A program made the position numbers and the translations under genes. DNA of 64,000 nucleotides from Alistipes_A hominis. Lineage in GTDB: Bacteria; Bacteroidota; Bacteroidia; Bacteroidales; Rikenellaceae. Positions 17,629 through 25,668 of this stretch are shown in pieces (positions within the stretch are counted from its first letter, which is position 1; every line of letters starts with the position of its first letter). The notes below the pieces were generated by a model that searched no databases, was not told the DNA's origin, and saw only the letters and a list, made by a program, of their open reading frames with translations. The stretch spans positions 1-64,000 of the forward strand of contig NZ_JACOOK010000007.1 of the NCBI RefSeq assembly GCF_014288115.1, read 5' to 3'.

Positions 17629-18213
17629 TTAAGCCTTTTCTTCGGCAGGAGCCTCTTCCGCCGCTTTTTTAGCAGCGGGCTTTTTTGCGGCGGCCTTCTT
17701 TGCAGGCGCTTTCTTGACCTCTTCCGCAGGAGCCTCGGTATCGGTAGCGACCGTTTCCGCAGCGGCTTCGACCGGTTCGGCAGCTTTCTTAGCACCCGAA
17801 CGGCTACGACGCGTTTTCGGTTTTTCAGCCACTTTCGCCTCCTTCGTGTAGGTTTCGTTGAAGTCTACCAGTTCGATGAAGCACATCTCGGCAGCATCCC
17901 CCAAGCGAAAACCGGTCTTCAGAATCCGGCAGTAACCGCCCGGACGGTCGGCGATCTTCGGAGCGATCTCGCGAAACAGCTCGGCAACGGCTTGCTTGTC
18001 CTTCAGGTAGCTGAAAACAACACGACGCGAATGAGTCGTATCCAGTTTGGATTTGGTAATCAACGGCTCGACGTACATTCTCAGAGCCTTTGCTTTGGCA
18101 ACCGTCGTATTGATCCGTTTGTGACGGATCAGGGAGTTTGCCAAGTTGGCCAACAGCGCCTTGCGGTGCGCTGCCTGCCGGCCAAGGTGGTTAATTTTTT
18201 TGTTATGTCTCAT
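17629..18213 (-). CDS. rplQ: 50S ribosomal protein L17 with Ala/Lys-rich tail
   Basis: A 194-residue protein. The first 120 or so residues are the normal bL17 fold (RKALLANLANSLIRHKRI, TTVAKAKALR), which binds 23S rRNA near the exit tunnel. The remaining 65 residues are a low-complexity Ala/Lys/Glu-rich extension (AAKKPAAKKAAEEAP), absent from E. coli L17 (127 residues) and probably disordered. It is the last gene of the operon and is followed by a strong terminator. The 92-bp spacer before it can form a hairpin (18254-18280). Confidence 0.95.
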   Translation of the reverse strand: MRHNKKINHLGRQAAHRKALLANLANSLIRHKRINTTVAKAKALRMYVEPLITKSKLDTTHSRRVVFSYLKDKQAVAELFREIAPKIADRPGGYCRILKTGFRLGDAAEMCFIELVDFNETYTKEAKVAEKPKTRRSRSGAKKAAEPVEAAAETVATDTEAPAEEVKKAPAKKAAAKKPAAKKAAEEAPAEEKA

Positions 18214-18253
18214 AATTACGTGATCTTAAATTTTTGCTTCCAGGTTAAAAACC

Positions 18254-18280
18254 GATCCTCCTTCGCCGGGAGTCCGGATC
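18254..18280 (-). promoter_or_regulatory. Hairpin in the rpoA-rplQ spacer
   Basis: GATC+CTCC (18254-18261) can pair with GGAG and GATC (18269-18280) across a 7-nt loop with a 4-nt bulge. It is a modest structure, 40 bp before the rplQ ATG. A role in translation control is a guess. Confidence 0.25.
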
Positions 18281-18305
18281 AGACCCGTTACTGTCGCAGT
18301 TCCGG

Positions 18306-19298
18306 TTAATCCTTGTCCAGCTTGTAGATCGATACGTCCATACCGAAATGGAGATTCAGATTCGTCAGCAAATCGTCGAGCTCGGAGAGCGACTTTTTAC
18401 CGAAGTTTCTGAATTTAAGCAAATCGTTCCGGTTGAAACGCACCAGATCTCCCACGGTTTCCACTTCGGCGGCCTTCAGGCAGTTGAGCGCACGCACCGA
18501 AAGATCCTGATCGGAAAGTTTGGTTTTCAACAGCTGACGCATGTGAAGCACATCTTCGTCAAATTCCTCCGTAGCACTGTTTTCCTCGAGGTTCAGTGTA
18601 ATTTTTTCATCTGAGAAGAGCATGAAGTGATGAATCAATATTTTAGCAGCCTCTTTCAGTGCATCTTTCGGGTGAATGGAACCGTCCGTCGTAATCTCCA
18701 AGTTGAGTTTCTCGTAGTCGGTTTTCTGCTCTACACGGTAGTTTTCGACCGAATATTTTACATTCTTGATCGGTGTGTGGATCGAATCGATCGGAAGCAG
18801 ACCGAACTCCGCGTCGGCGGGACGGTTCTCTTCGGCGGGCACGTATCCGCGCCCTTTGCCGATCGTCAACTCGATTTGCAGCTTTACGTCCGCATCGAGC
18901 CGGCAGATCACCAGATCGGGATTCAACACCTTAAAGTTCGTAAGAAAATTCGAAATATATCCGGCCGTGAGTTCGGTCTGGCCGGCTACGCTGACCCGCA
19001 CCTTTTCACTGTCGGCACTTTCGACGGTTTTAATGAAACGTACCTGTTTGAGATTCAAAATGATCTCAAGCATTCCTTCCATAACACCGGGGATAGCAGC
19101 AAATTCATGGTCTACGCCGGCCACTTTCACCGTCGTGATCGCATACCCTTCCAGCGAAGAAAGAAGAATGCGGCGCAGTGCGTTGCCGACCGTCATCCCG
19201 AATCCCGGTTCCAGCGGACGAAATTCAAACCGTCCGAAAGAAGAGGTGGATTCGAGCATGATTACCTTTTCAGGTTTTTGAAATGCTAATATTGCCAT
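18306..19298 (-). CDS. rpoA: DNA-directed RNA polymerase subunit alpha
   Basis: A 330-residue alpha subunit that dimerises to start core RNA polymerase assembly. The N-terminal domain (about 1-230) includes GFGMTVGNALRRILLSSLEG near residue 35. The C-terminal domain (about 250-325) has the helix-hairpin-helix residues LKAAEVETVGDLVRFNRNDLLKFRNFGKKSL used for contacts with UP elements and activators. Length is normal. It sits between rpsD and rplQ, as in the alpha operon. Confidence 0.98.
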   Translation of the reverse strand: MAILAFQKPEKVIMLESTSSFGRFEFRPLEPGFGMTVGNALRRILLSSLEGYAITTVKVAGVDHEFAAIPGVMEGMLEIILNLKQVRFIKTVESADSEKVRVSVAGQTELTAGYISNFLTNFKVLNPDLVICRLDADVKLQIELTIGKGRGYVPAEENRPADAEFGLLPIDSIHTPIKNVKYSVENYRVEQKTDYEKLNLEITTDGSIHPKDALKEAAKILIHHFMLFSDEKITLNLEENSATEEFDEDVLHMRQLLKTKLSDQDLSVRALNCLKAAEVETVGDLVRFNRNDLLKFRNFGKKSLSELDDLLTNLNLHFGMDVSIYKLDKD

Positions 19299-19322
19299 AA
19301 TTATTGCTCCTCGATTAAATTA

Positions 19323-19931
19323 CTACTTAGAGTACAGTTCCACGATCAGTTGCTCGTTGACATTCTCCGGAATGTCGGCGCGTTCGGGCTTCGACAGAAA
19401 CTTGCCCGTCATCTGAGCGCCTTCCCACTCCAGCCATGCGAAACGGCTGCGACGACCGCTGCCCAGAGCGTCCTGAATCACTTCCAACGATTTCGATTTC
19501 TCACGTACACCAACCGTATCCCCTTCTTTGAGCGAGTAGGACGGAATATTGACAACGTTGCCGTTCACCGTAATGTGGCGGTGCGACACCAACTGCCGGG
19601 CTGCGGCGCGCGTCGGGGCGATCCCCAGACGGTAAACCACATTATCCAGACGGCACTCGAGCAACTTCAGCAGGTTCTCACCGGTGATACCGCCCAGACG
19701 AGCCGCAGCTTCGTAAGTCCTGTAGAACTGTTTTTCCTGCACACCGTAAATCGCCTTAGCCTTCTGTTTTTCGAGCAACTGCGTACCGTATTCGGATACT
19801 TTCTTGCGTTTACGGGCAAGTCCGTGTTGTCCCGGGGGATAGTTCTTCTTCTCAAGCGCCTTATCCGTCCCGAAAATTGCCTCGCCGAACTTTCTGGCGA
19901 TTTTTGTTTTTGGTCCTATATATCTTCCCAT
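19323..19931 (-). CDS. rpsD: 30S ribosomal protein S4
   Basis: A 202-residue primary 16S rRNA-binding protein. I start it at the ATG at 19931 (MGRYIGPKTKIARK). A longer frame to 20048 exists, but its extra 39 residues do not resemble S4 and lie over a structured spacer. The S4 RNA-binding domain is visible in RLDNVVYRLGIAPTRAAARQLVSHRHITVNG. In E. coli S4 also represses its own operon. Here the 117-bp upstream spacer folds strongly, which would suit similar autoregulation. Confidence 0.97.
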   Translation of the reverse strand: MGRYIGPKTKIARKFGEAIFGTDKALEKKNYPPGQHGLARKRKKVSEYGTQLLEKQKAKAIYGVQEKQFYRTYEAAARLGGITGENLLKLLECRLDNVVYRLGIAPTRAAARQLVSHRHITVNGNVVNIPSYSLKEGDTVGVREKSKSLEVIQDALGSGRRSRFAWLEWEGAQMTGKFLSKPERADIPENVNEQLIVELYSK

Positions 19932-20048
19932 TGTTAGAAATTTTTCTTGTTTTTCAGAGTTTCCATCCAAAACGTTTCGATCCGTCCAGAGATCGCCGGA
20001 ACACCGCTGTCGCAACAGCAAAGCCCCGGATATCCCTGAAACCGTCAA
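19932..20048 (-). promoter_or_regulatory. Structured spacer before rpsD (possible S4 leader)
   Basis: The rpsK-rpsD gap is 117 nt, long for this operon. Three nested or adjacent pairings are visible: GCTGT/ACAGC closing a 4-nt loop (20006-20019) inside CCGG/CCGG (19996-19999 with 20026-20029); CGATC/GATCG (19978-19982 with 19991-19995); and an outer GTTTC/GAAAC (19959-19963 with 20038-20042). Together they form a multi-branched leader ending about 28 nt before the rpsD ATG. Binding by S4 is inference. Confidence 0.5.
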
Positions 20049-20438
20049 TTACACGCGGCGACGGTTGGGGGGACGGCATCCGTTATGAGGCAGCGGAGTA
20101 ACATCGATGATCTCGAGCACTTCGATACCAGCTCCATGGATGGTGCGAATGGCTGATTCACGACCTGCGCCGGGACCTTTCACATACACCTTCACTTTAC
20201 GGAGTCCCATATCGTATGCAACTTTGGCACAATCCGTTGCCGCTGTCTGTGCTGCATAGGGGGTATTCTTTTTGGAACCTCTGAAACCCATTTTCCCGGC
20301 GGAACTCCAACTGATCACTTCGCCGGCTGCATTGGTCAGCGTAATGATTACGTTATTGAAAGTCGAGTGCACATGGGCCATACCTTGAGCGTCAACTTTG
20401 ACAACCTTCTTTTTAACTGCTCCTGTTTTTTTAGCCAT
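20049..20438 (-). CDS. rpsK: 30S ribosomal protein S11
   Basis: A 129-residue platform protein of the small subunit, next to the Shine-Dalgarno/anti-Shine-Dalgarno region and S21. It shows the usual HVHSTFNNVIITLTN start of the core and ends in the conserved HNGCRPPNRRRV. Length and sequence are ordinary. It follows rpsM by 12 bp. The spacer after it, leading to rpsD, is unusually long and structured. Confidence 0.98.
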   Translation of the reverse strand: MAKKTGAVKKKVVKVDAQGMAHVHSTFNNVIITLTNAAGEVISWSSAGKMGFRGSKKNTPYAAQTAATDCAKVAYDMGLRKVKVYVKGPGAGRESAIRTIHGAGIEVLEIIDVTPLPHNGCRPPNRRRV

Positions 20439-20450
20439 AACTCTCTGATA

Positions 20451-20831
20451 TTACTTAGTTGCTTTTTTCTTGTTAGCTACGGTTTTCTTGCGTCCCTTGC
20501 GGGTGCGGGCATTGTTCTTCGTGCTCTGTCCGCGAACGGGAAGCCCCAGACGGTGACGGATCCCACGGTAGCAACCGATGTCCATCAGACGCTTGATGTT
20601 CAACTGAACCGACGAACGCAACTCTCCTTCGACTTTGTAACCTTCGCTGGCAATGACGTTACGGATGGCGGCAATATTCTCATCGCTCCAATCCTTCACC
20701 TTGAGGTCGTAACTGATCTGTGCTTTCTCAAGGATCGCGCGAGCGGTACTTCTTCCAATACCGTAGATATAGGTCAAGCCTATCTCGCCTCTTTTATTTT
20801 TGGGTAAATCTACACCGACAATACGTGCCAT
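20451..20831 (-). CDS. rpsM: 30S ribosomal protein S13
   Basis: A 126-residue head protein of the 30S subunit that contacts the P-site tRNA and the 50S A-site finger. It begins MARIVGVDLPKNKRGEIGLTYIYGIG, and the C-terminal tail carries the basic GQSTKNNARTRKGRKKTVANKK stretch that reaches the tRNA. Length is normal. It lies 27 bp downstream of rpmJ in the usual order rpmJ-rpsM-rpsK. Confidence 0.98.
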   Translation of the reverse strand: MARIVGVDLPKNKRGEIGLTYIYGIGRSTARAILEKAQISYDLKVKDWSDENIAAIRNVIASEGYKVEGELRSSVQLNIKRLMDIGCYRGIRHRLGLPVRGQSTKNNARTRKGRKKTVANKKKATK

Positions 20832-20858
20832 AAATGATAATCACTTTTAATTTTTTAA

Positions 20859-20975
20859 CTAACCTTGGCGCATTTTCAACTTGGGATTCTTTTTGCAGAT
20901 CACATAAAGGCGGCCTTTACGCTTCACGATCTTGCAATCCTCGCTTCTCTTTTTGATGGATGTTCTAACTTTCAT
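20859..20975 (-). CDS. rpmJ: 50S ribosomal protein L36
   Basis: A 38-residue protein read on the minus strand from an ATG at 20975 to a TAG at 20859. It begins MKVRTSIKKRSEDCK and ends KNPKLKMRQG. Of the four usual zinc ligands (three Cys and one His) only Cys14 and Cys27 remain, so this is a zinc-independent or weakly binding form, as seen in other Bacteroidetes. It lies between infA and rpsM, the expected place. Confidence 0.95.
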   Translation of the reverse strand: MKVRTSIKKRSEDCKIVKRKGRLYVICKKNPKLKMRQG

Positions 20976-21054
20976 TTTTCAGACATCTTAATGTGTGTGT
21001 GTTGTAAATCGCGACATTCCCTCCCGGGTTTGTCCTCTCATGTAGCCGGGCTAC

Positions 21055-21273
21055 CTATTTGTAGCGGAACGAGATGCGCCCCTTCGTCAAATCGTAAGGA
21101 GACATCTCCACTTTCACTTTATCCCCCGGTAAGATCTTGATGTAGTGCATCCGCATCTTCCCGGAAATATGGGCGGTAATCACATGGCCGTTGTCGAGTT
21201 CCACCCGGAACATCGCATTGGACAACGCTTCGATAATGGTTCCGTCCTTTTCAATAGCAGCTTGTTTCGCCAT
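21055..21273 (-). CDS. infA: Translation initiation factor IF-1
   Basis: A 72-residue S1-like OB-fold protein that occupies the ribosomal A site during initiation. MAKQAAIEKDGTIIEALSNAMFRVELDNGHVITAHISGKMRMHYIKILPGDKVKVE is the standard sequence. It lies 5 bp after the map stop. The 79-bp spacer before rpmJ contains a small GTAGC/GCTAC hairpin but little else. Confidence 0.97.
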   Translation of the reverse strand: MAKQAAIEKDGTIIEALSNAMFRVELDNGHVITAHISGKMRMHYIKILPGDKVKVEMSPYDLTKGRISFRYK

Positions 21274-21278
21274 AGAGC

Positions 21279-22055
21279 TTAGTTGTTAATTGCTTTTTCG
21301 ATAATTCCGAAATCCGTCAGGACATCGGGCCCGTTCTCGGTAATCGCCACGGCAAACTCGAAATGAGCCGCCGGTTTGCGATCCCGCGTACGCACCGTCC
21401 AGCCGTCGCGTTCGAAAACGATATCACGTTTCCCCATGTTGATCATGGGTTCGATACAGATGACCATGCCCGCTTTCAGCAGCGGCCCCCGGCCTCTGGC
21501 TCCGTAATTGGGTACCTGGGGATCTTCGTGCATTTTGCGGCCGAGGCCGTGTCCCACCATCTCCCGTACCACGGAGTATCCGTGCTTTTCGGCATGTTCC
21601 TGCACAGCATTGCCGACATCGCCTACGCGATTGCCGGGTTTCGCCTGTGCGACCCCTTTATAAAGAGCCTCTTTGGTGACTCTGAGCAGACTCTCCGCTT
21701 CCGGAGCAATCTCCCCTACAGCAAACGTGTAGGCAGAATCACCACAAAACCCCTTCATAAATGTGCCACAATCCACCGAAAGAATATCGCCTTCTTTCAA
21801 AACGGTTTTCGAAGAGGGAATCCCGTGTACAACCTGTTCGTTGACCGACATGCAAAGCGTGTTCGGAAAACCGTTGTATCCGAGAAAACTGGGAACAGCC
21901 CCGTGGCTGCGGATAAAATCTTCGGCTATTTTATCCAACTCGAGGGTCGTCACGCCCGGCTTGATGTGCTTAGCCAGTTCAGCCAACGTAGCGCTCACGA
22001 GCAAGTTGTTCTCCCGGAGTAATTCGATCTCTTCGTGTGTCTTCAGATATATCAT
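21279..22055 (-). CDS. map: Type I methionine aminopeptidase
   Basis: A 258-residue metalloprotease that removes the initiator methionine from nascent proteins. The pita-bread-fold ligands are visible in order: Asp in LSVDCGTF, Asp in GFCGDSAYTF, His in MVGHGLGRKMHEDP, Glu in VICIEPMI and Glu in AHFEFAVAIT. No N-terminal zinc-finger extension is present. It sits between secY and infA; adk, which accompanies map in many bacteria, is absent here. Confidence 0.97.
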   Translation of the reverse strand: MIYLKTHEEIELLRENNLLVSATLAELAKHIKPGVTTLELDKIAEDFIRSHGAVPSFLGYNGFPNTLCMSVNEQVVHGIPSSKTVLKEGDILSVDCGTFMKGFCGDSAYTFAVGEIAPEAESLLRVTKEALYKGVAQAKPGNRVGDVGNAVQEHAEKHGYSVVREMVGHGLGRKMHEDPQVPNYGARGRGPLLKAGMVICIEPMINMGKRDIVFERDGWTVRTRDRKPAAHFEFAVAITENGPDVLTDFGIIEKAINN

Positions 22056-22069
22056 AAAACCAAATCCGC

Positions 22070-23392
22070 TTAAGCGCTTCTGCCCTTGATCCGTCCGGTC
22101 TTCATCAAACCGTCGTAGTGACGAAGGAGCAGGTAGCTTTCAATCTGCTGCAGGGTGTCGAGAATAACGCCCACCAGGATCAGCAGCGAGGTTCCGCCAT
22201 AGAACAGCGCAAACTGATTGTTGATTCCGAGTTTCATCGCAAAAGCGGGCAGAATCGCCACGATCGCAAGGAAAACGGAACCCGGCAGCGTGATCCTCGT
22301 CATGATGGTATCGAGGTAATCGACCGTTTTCTTGCCGGGTTTCACGCCCGGGATAAAACCGCCGTTACGTTTCATATCCTCCGCCATCATGTTGGGATTC
22401 ACGGTAATTGCTGTATAGAAATAGGTAAATGCCACAACCAGTAATCCGAACACCAGATTGTACCAAAAACCCGAATAGTTGCTGAATGCCGTACCGATCG
22501 CACTGGTCGATTCGAACTTGCTGAACAGGGCGGGAATGAACATCAACGCCTGAGCGAAGATGATCGGCATCACGCCTGCCGCATTGATTTTCAGCGGAAT
22601 GTACTGACGGACGCCACCATACTGTTTGTTGCCTACGATCCGTTTGGCATACTGCACCGGAATCTTGCGGACAGCCTGTACCAGAGCGATCGTAGCCGCG
22701 AAAACCAGGAACAACAGCGCCAGTTCGACGATCAGCATCACGAAACCACCGGTAGATTCCGTAAAACGGGTATTCAACTCGGCCATCAGCGCGTGCGGCA
22801 GCCGGGCGATGATTCCCACCATGATGATCAGCGACACGCCGTTTCCGATCCCCTTATCGGTAATCTTCTCGCCGAGCCACATCACGAACATCGTACCGGC
22901 AATCAGCACGATCGTCGCACTGACGGTGAACAATGCGCCGGAACCCAATACGAAAGCATAAGGTTGCAGCGTACCGTGCAAATTGGCCAGATAGGCCGGA
23001 GCCTGCAGCAACAGCACGATAATGGTCAGGTAGCGGGTCCACTGGTTGATTTTGCGGCGGCCGCTCTCCCCTTCTTTCTGCAGTTTCTGGAAGTAGGGAA
23101 CTACGATTCCGAGCAACTGGATTACGATCGAAGCAGAGATATAGGGCATAATTCCGAGCGCGAAAATCGAGGCGTTGCTGAATGCTCCTCCGGAGAAGAT
23201 ATTCAGCAGCCCCAGCAATCCGTTGCCATCCACCTGACTCTGAAGGTCGTTCAGAGCAGCCGGATTGATACCCGGAATCACCACAAAACTACCGAAGCGA
23301 TATACAAGAAGCAAAGAGAGCGTAAAGAGGATTCTCTTGCGCAGCTCTTCGATCTTGAATATATTCTTGATGGTCTCGATTAGTTTTTTCAT
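22070..23392 (-). CDS. secY: Protein translocase subunit SecY
   Basis: A 440-residue inner-membrane protein with about ten transmembrane segments forming the Sec channel with SecE and SecG. It begins with an amphipathic helix (LIETIKNIFKIEELRKRILFTL), followed by the plug region. GYSTIQQ-like and late cytosolic loops (TRYLTII, RKIPVQYAKRIVG, NGGFIPGVKPGKKT) are in place; the latter two contact SecA or the ribosome. Length is normal. It lies 10 bp after rplO. Confidence 0.97.
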   Translation of the reverse strand: MKKLIETIKNIFKIEELRKRILFTLSLLLVYRFGSFVVIPGINPAALNDLQSQVDGNGLLGLLNIFSGGAFSNASIFALGIMPYISASIVIQLLGIVVPYFQKLQKEGESGRRKINQWTRYLTIIVLLLQAPAYLANLHGTLQPYAFVLGSGALFTVSATIVLIAGTMFVMWLGEKITDKGIGNGVSLIIMVGIIARLPHALMAELNTRFTESTGGFVMLIVELALLFLVFAATIALVQAVRKIPVQYAKRIVGNKQYGGVRQYIPLKINAAGVMPIIFAQALMFIPALFSKFESTSAIGTAFSNYSGFWYNLVFGLLVVAFTYFYTAITVNPNMMAEDMKRNGGFIPGVKPGKKTVDYLDTIMTRITLPGSVFLAIVAILPAFAMKLGINNQFALFYGGTSLLILVGVILDTLQQIESYLLLRHYDGLMKTGRIKGRSA

Positions 23393-23402
23393 TACTGAAA
23401 AG

Positions 23403-23849
23403 TTAGAGTTTTACAACCTTACCCTGCTGTGCTTCGATAGCAGCCGCAGCCGATTTTGAAAATGCATGCGCGGTAACTTCGAGCGCTACGGAAAGCGTTC
23501 CGTTGCCAAGGATTTTGACCCGGTCGTTTTTCGAAATGAAACCGGCTTCGATCAACGTTTCCACATCGATGCTCTTCAGGGAATTCTTGGTTGCCAGCTC
23601 TTCCAGAACACCGAGGTTAATCCCTTTGTATTCCACTCTTTTCAGGTTCGTAAAACCGTATTTGGGCAAGCGTCTCTGCAAAGGCATCTGGCCTCCTTCG
23701 AAACCTAATTTCGAAGAGTATCCCGAACGCGACTGAGCGCCGTTGCGTCCACGCGTCGCCGTTCCGCCATGTCCGGATCCCTGACCGCGGCCGATCCGTT
23801 TTTCTTTGCCGGTCGACCCTTCTGCGGGCTTTAAATTACTAAGATTCAT
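23403..23849 (-). CDS. rplO: 50S ribosomal protein L15
   Basis: A 148-residue late-assembly protein of the large subunit. The N-terminal extension is the usual Gly/Arg-rich, rRNA-penetrating segment (GKEKRIGRGQGSGHGGTATRGRNGAQSRSG), followed by the globular domain with GGQMPLQRRLPKYGF. The preceding 67-bp spacer after rpmD is GC-rich and could form a weak hairpin. Confidence 0.98.
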   Translation of the reverse strand: MNLSNLKPAEGSTGKEKRIGRGQGSGHGGTATRGRNGAQSRSGYSSKLGFEGGQMPLQRRLPKYGFTNLKRVEYKGINLGVLEELATKNSLKSIDVETLIEAGFISKNDRVKILGNGTLSVALEVTAHAFSKSAAAAIEAQQGKVVKL

Positions 23850-23916
23850 CCGTTTTTCTGTTATTTACCGACCCGGAGCCGCCTCGTGGCCGCCCCTTCG
23901 CGGTGGATTAGAATAA

Positions 23917-24099
23917 CTATTTTACTTCTTCAATTTTTACGAGGTGCTTCACTTTTGCGATCATGCCCAGTATGATAGCCGAATCATCGTGCTCAACGGT
24001 CTGATTGATCTTGCGAAGTCCCAGCGCATCGAGGTTCCTTTTCTGGAGTGCAGACGAACCGATGCGGCTTTTGATCTGTGTGATTTTCAATTTAGCCAT
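23917..24099 (-). CDS. rpmD: 50S ribosomal protein L30
   Basis: A 60-residue protein with the short bacterial L30 fold. It begins MAKLKITQIKSRIGSSALQKRNLDALGLRKINQTV. The final residues KVKHLVKIEEVK are typical. It lies 11 bp after rpsE in the normal spc order. Confidence 0.97.
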   Translation of the reverse strand: MAKLKITQIKSRIGSSALQKRNLDALGLRKINQTVEHDDSAIILGMIAKVKHLVKIEEVK

Positions 24100-24110
24100 T
24101 TCCTGACGAA

Positions 24111-24629
24111 TTATCCGTTAAATACTGTGTCGAGTGATACGCCGCGCACTTGAGCCACGCTGTATGCATCGCGCAGTTCCAACAGTGCGGCAACGGTGGC
24201 TTTCACCAGGTTGTGCGGGTTCGACGAACCTTTGCTCTTCGCAAGCACGTTGCGGATACCGACGCTCTCAAGCACGGCACGCATGGCGCCTCCGGCGATT
24301 ACGCCGGTACCGGGAGCGGCCGGACGGATCATCACCAGCGAACCGCTGTAACGGGCTTCCTGTTTGTGCGGGATCGTTCCGTGCAGCACGGGAATTTTAA
24401 CAAGGTTTTTCTTCGCATCTTCAACCCCTTTGGCAATGGCGGAGGTCACTTCGCCGGCTTTGCCGAGGCCGTAGCCTACGACGCCGTTTTCGTTACCTAC
24501 CACAACGATTGCCGAAAAGCTGAATGTGCGACCACCCTTGGTTACCTTGGTAACGCGCTGGATGCTTACGAGCCGGTCTTTCAGCTCGAGGTCGCTTGTT
24601 CTCACCTTTTTTATGTTCGTATTTGACAT
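24111..24629 (-). CDS. rpsE: 30S ribosomal protein S5
   Basis: A 172-residue protein at the mRNA entry channel, involved in decoding accuracy. It has the N-terminal double-stranded-RNA-binding-like S5 domain (LVSIQRVTKVTKGGRTFSFSAIVVVGNENGVVGYGLGKAGEV) and the C-terminal S5 domain (PGTGVIAGGAMRAVLESVGIRNVLAKSKGSSNPHNLVKAT). Length is normal. Confidence 0.98.
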   Translation of the reverse strand: MSNTNIKKVRTSDLELKDRLVSIQRVTKVTKGGRTFSFSAIVVVGNENGVVGYGLGKAGEVTSAIAKGVEDAKKNLVKIPVLHGTIPHKQEARYSGSLVMIRPAAPGTGVIAGGAMRAVLESVGIRNVLAKSKGSSNPHNLVKATVAALLELRDAYSVAQVRGVSLDTVFNG

Positions 24630-24634
24630 ATCGC

Positions 24635-24997
24635 TTAGAATTTAAGACCACCCTCTCTGGCGGCGTCCGCTAACATTTTTACTCTACCGTGATACAGGTA
24701 TCCGTTTCGGTCGAACGATACTTCGGTGATACCCTTCTGTACGCTGCGTTCGGCGGCCAATTTGCCGACCAGGGCAGCAACCTGCACCTTGTTCAGACCG
24801 GCCACTTTTTCTGCCACTTCCTTGTCCCGCGACGAGGCCGCTGCCAAAGTAACACCGTTCAGATCGTCGATAAGCTGTACCGAGATATGCCTGTTGCTTC
24901 TGAACACAGACATCCGAGGCTTCTGTGCCGTTCCGCTGACAATCTTGCGAATGCGCAGTTTGATGCGCGCTCTTCTTTCTACCTTATTCAATGACAT
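24635..24997 (-). CDS. rplR: 50S ribosomal protein L18
   Basis: A 120-residue 5S rRNA-binding protein of the central protuberance. It starts with the basic segment KVERRARIKLRIRKIVSGTAQKPRMSVFRSNRHI, and a globular domain follows, ending FDRNGYLYHGRVKMLADAAREGGLKF. It lies 5 bp upstream of rpsE and 15 bp after rplF. Confidence 0.98.
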   Translation of the reverse strand: MSLNKVERRARIKLRIRKIVSGTAQKPRMSVFRSNRHISVQLIDDLNGVTLAAASSRDKEVAEKVAGLNKVQVAALVGKLAAERSVQKGITEVSFDRNGYLYHGRVKMLADAAREGGLKF

Positions 24998-25012
24998 AAT
25001 TGTACGATTTTA

Positions 25013-25570
25013 CTATTTAGCATTAGCAGATTTACCAGCCTTGCGACGGAGCTGCTCACCCACGAACTTAATACCTTTCCCTTTGTACGGTTCCGGTTTA
25101 CGCAACGAGCGGATCTTCGCAGCCACCTGTCCGATGAGCTGTTTGTCGGCGCTTTTCAGCGTCACGATCGGGTTGCCTTTCTTCTCGGTAACGGCTTCCA
25201 CCTTGACTTCGGGCGGGAGCATCACATAAATATCGTGCGAGTATCCGAGACTCAGTTCGAGAATCTGTCCTTTGGCTTCGGCTTTGAAACCGACGCCGAC
25301 GAGTTCCTGCTTGATTTCGTATCCTTTCGAAACCCCCACAACCATGTTGTGGATCAACGCACGGTACAGACCGTGCATCGAGCGGTGACGGGGCTGATCG
25401 GTCGGACGGGTCACGTGCAACACGTTTCCTTCCACCTTCACGGTAATATCCGGATCAACCTGCTGGCTGAGTTGCCCCAGAGGTCCTTTCACACTCACCA
25501 CGTTATCGGCGCCAACGGTAACCGTCACACCGGCGGGCAGGTCTACAGGTAATTTTCCAATTCTTGACAT
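25013..25570 (-). CDS. rplF: 50S ribosomal protein L6
   Basis: A 185-residue protein near the GTPase centre, with two repeated L6 domains. It starts MSRIGKLPVDLPAGVTVTV, and the second domain ends with the conserved KPEPYKGKGIKFVGEQLRRKAGKS. The 98-bp gap between rpsH and this gene is longer than most spacers here and can fold (see 25599-25637). Confidence 0.98.
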   Translation of the reverse strand: MSRIGKLPVDLPAGVTVTVGADNVVSVKGPLGQLSQQVDPDITVKVEGNVLHVTRPTDQPRHRSMHGLYRALIHNMVVGVSKGYEIKQELVGVGFKAEAKGQILELSLGYSHDIYVMLPPEVKVEAVTEKKGNPIVTLKSADKQLIGQVAAKIRSLRKPEPYKGKGIKFVGEQLRRKAGKSANAK

Positions 25571-25598
25571 TTCTTCTTAATTCATTTGGTTTTCAAAA

Positions 25599-25637
25599 GT
25601 CCTTCCTCCGCGGGTTCGGGCCTCGCGGCATACGGAC
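25599..25637 (-). promoter_or_regulatory. Hairpin in the rpsH-rplF spacer
   Basis: CCGCG (25608-25612) pairs with CGCGG (25624-25628). An outer GTCC/GGAC pair (25599-25602 with 25634-25637) could extend it through an internal loop. It lies about 29 nt before the rplF ATG. Function is not known. Confidence 0.3.
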
Positions 25638-25668
25638 GACAAACTATCGCGTTTACCTCTTTTACAGA

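Noticed and set aside
19932..20048. A 39-codon N-terminal extension of rpsD
   Set aside because: S4 starts at MGRYIGPK in other bacteria, and the extra part lies on a structured spacer.
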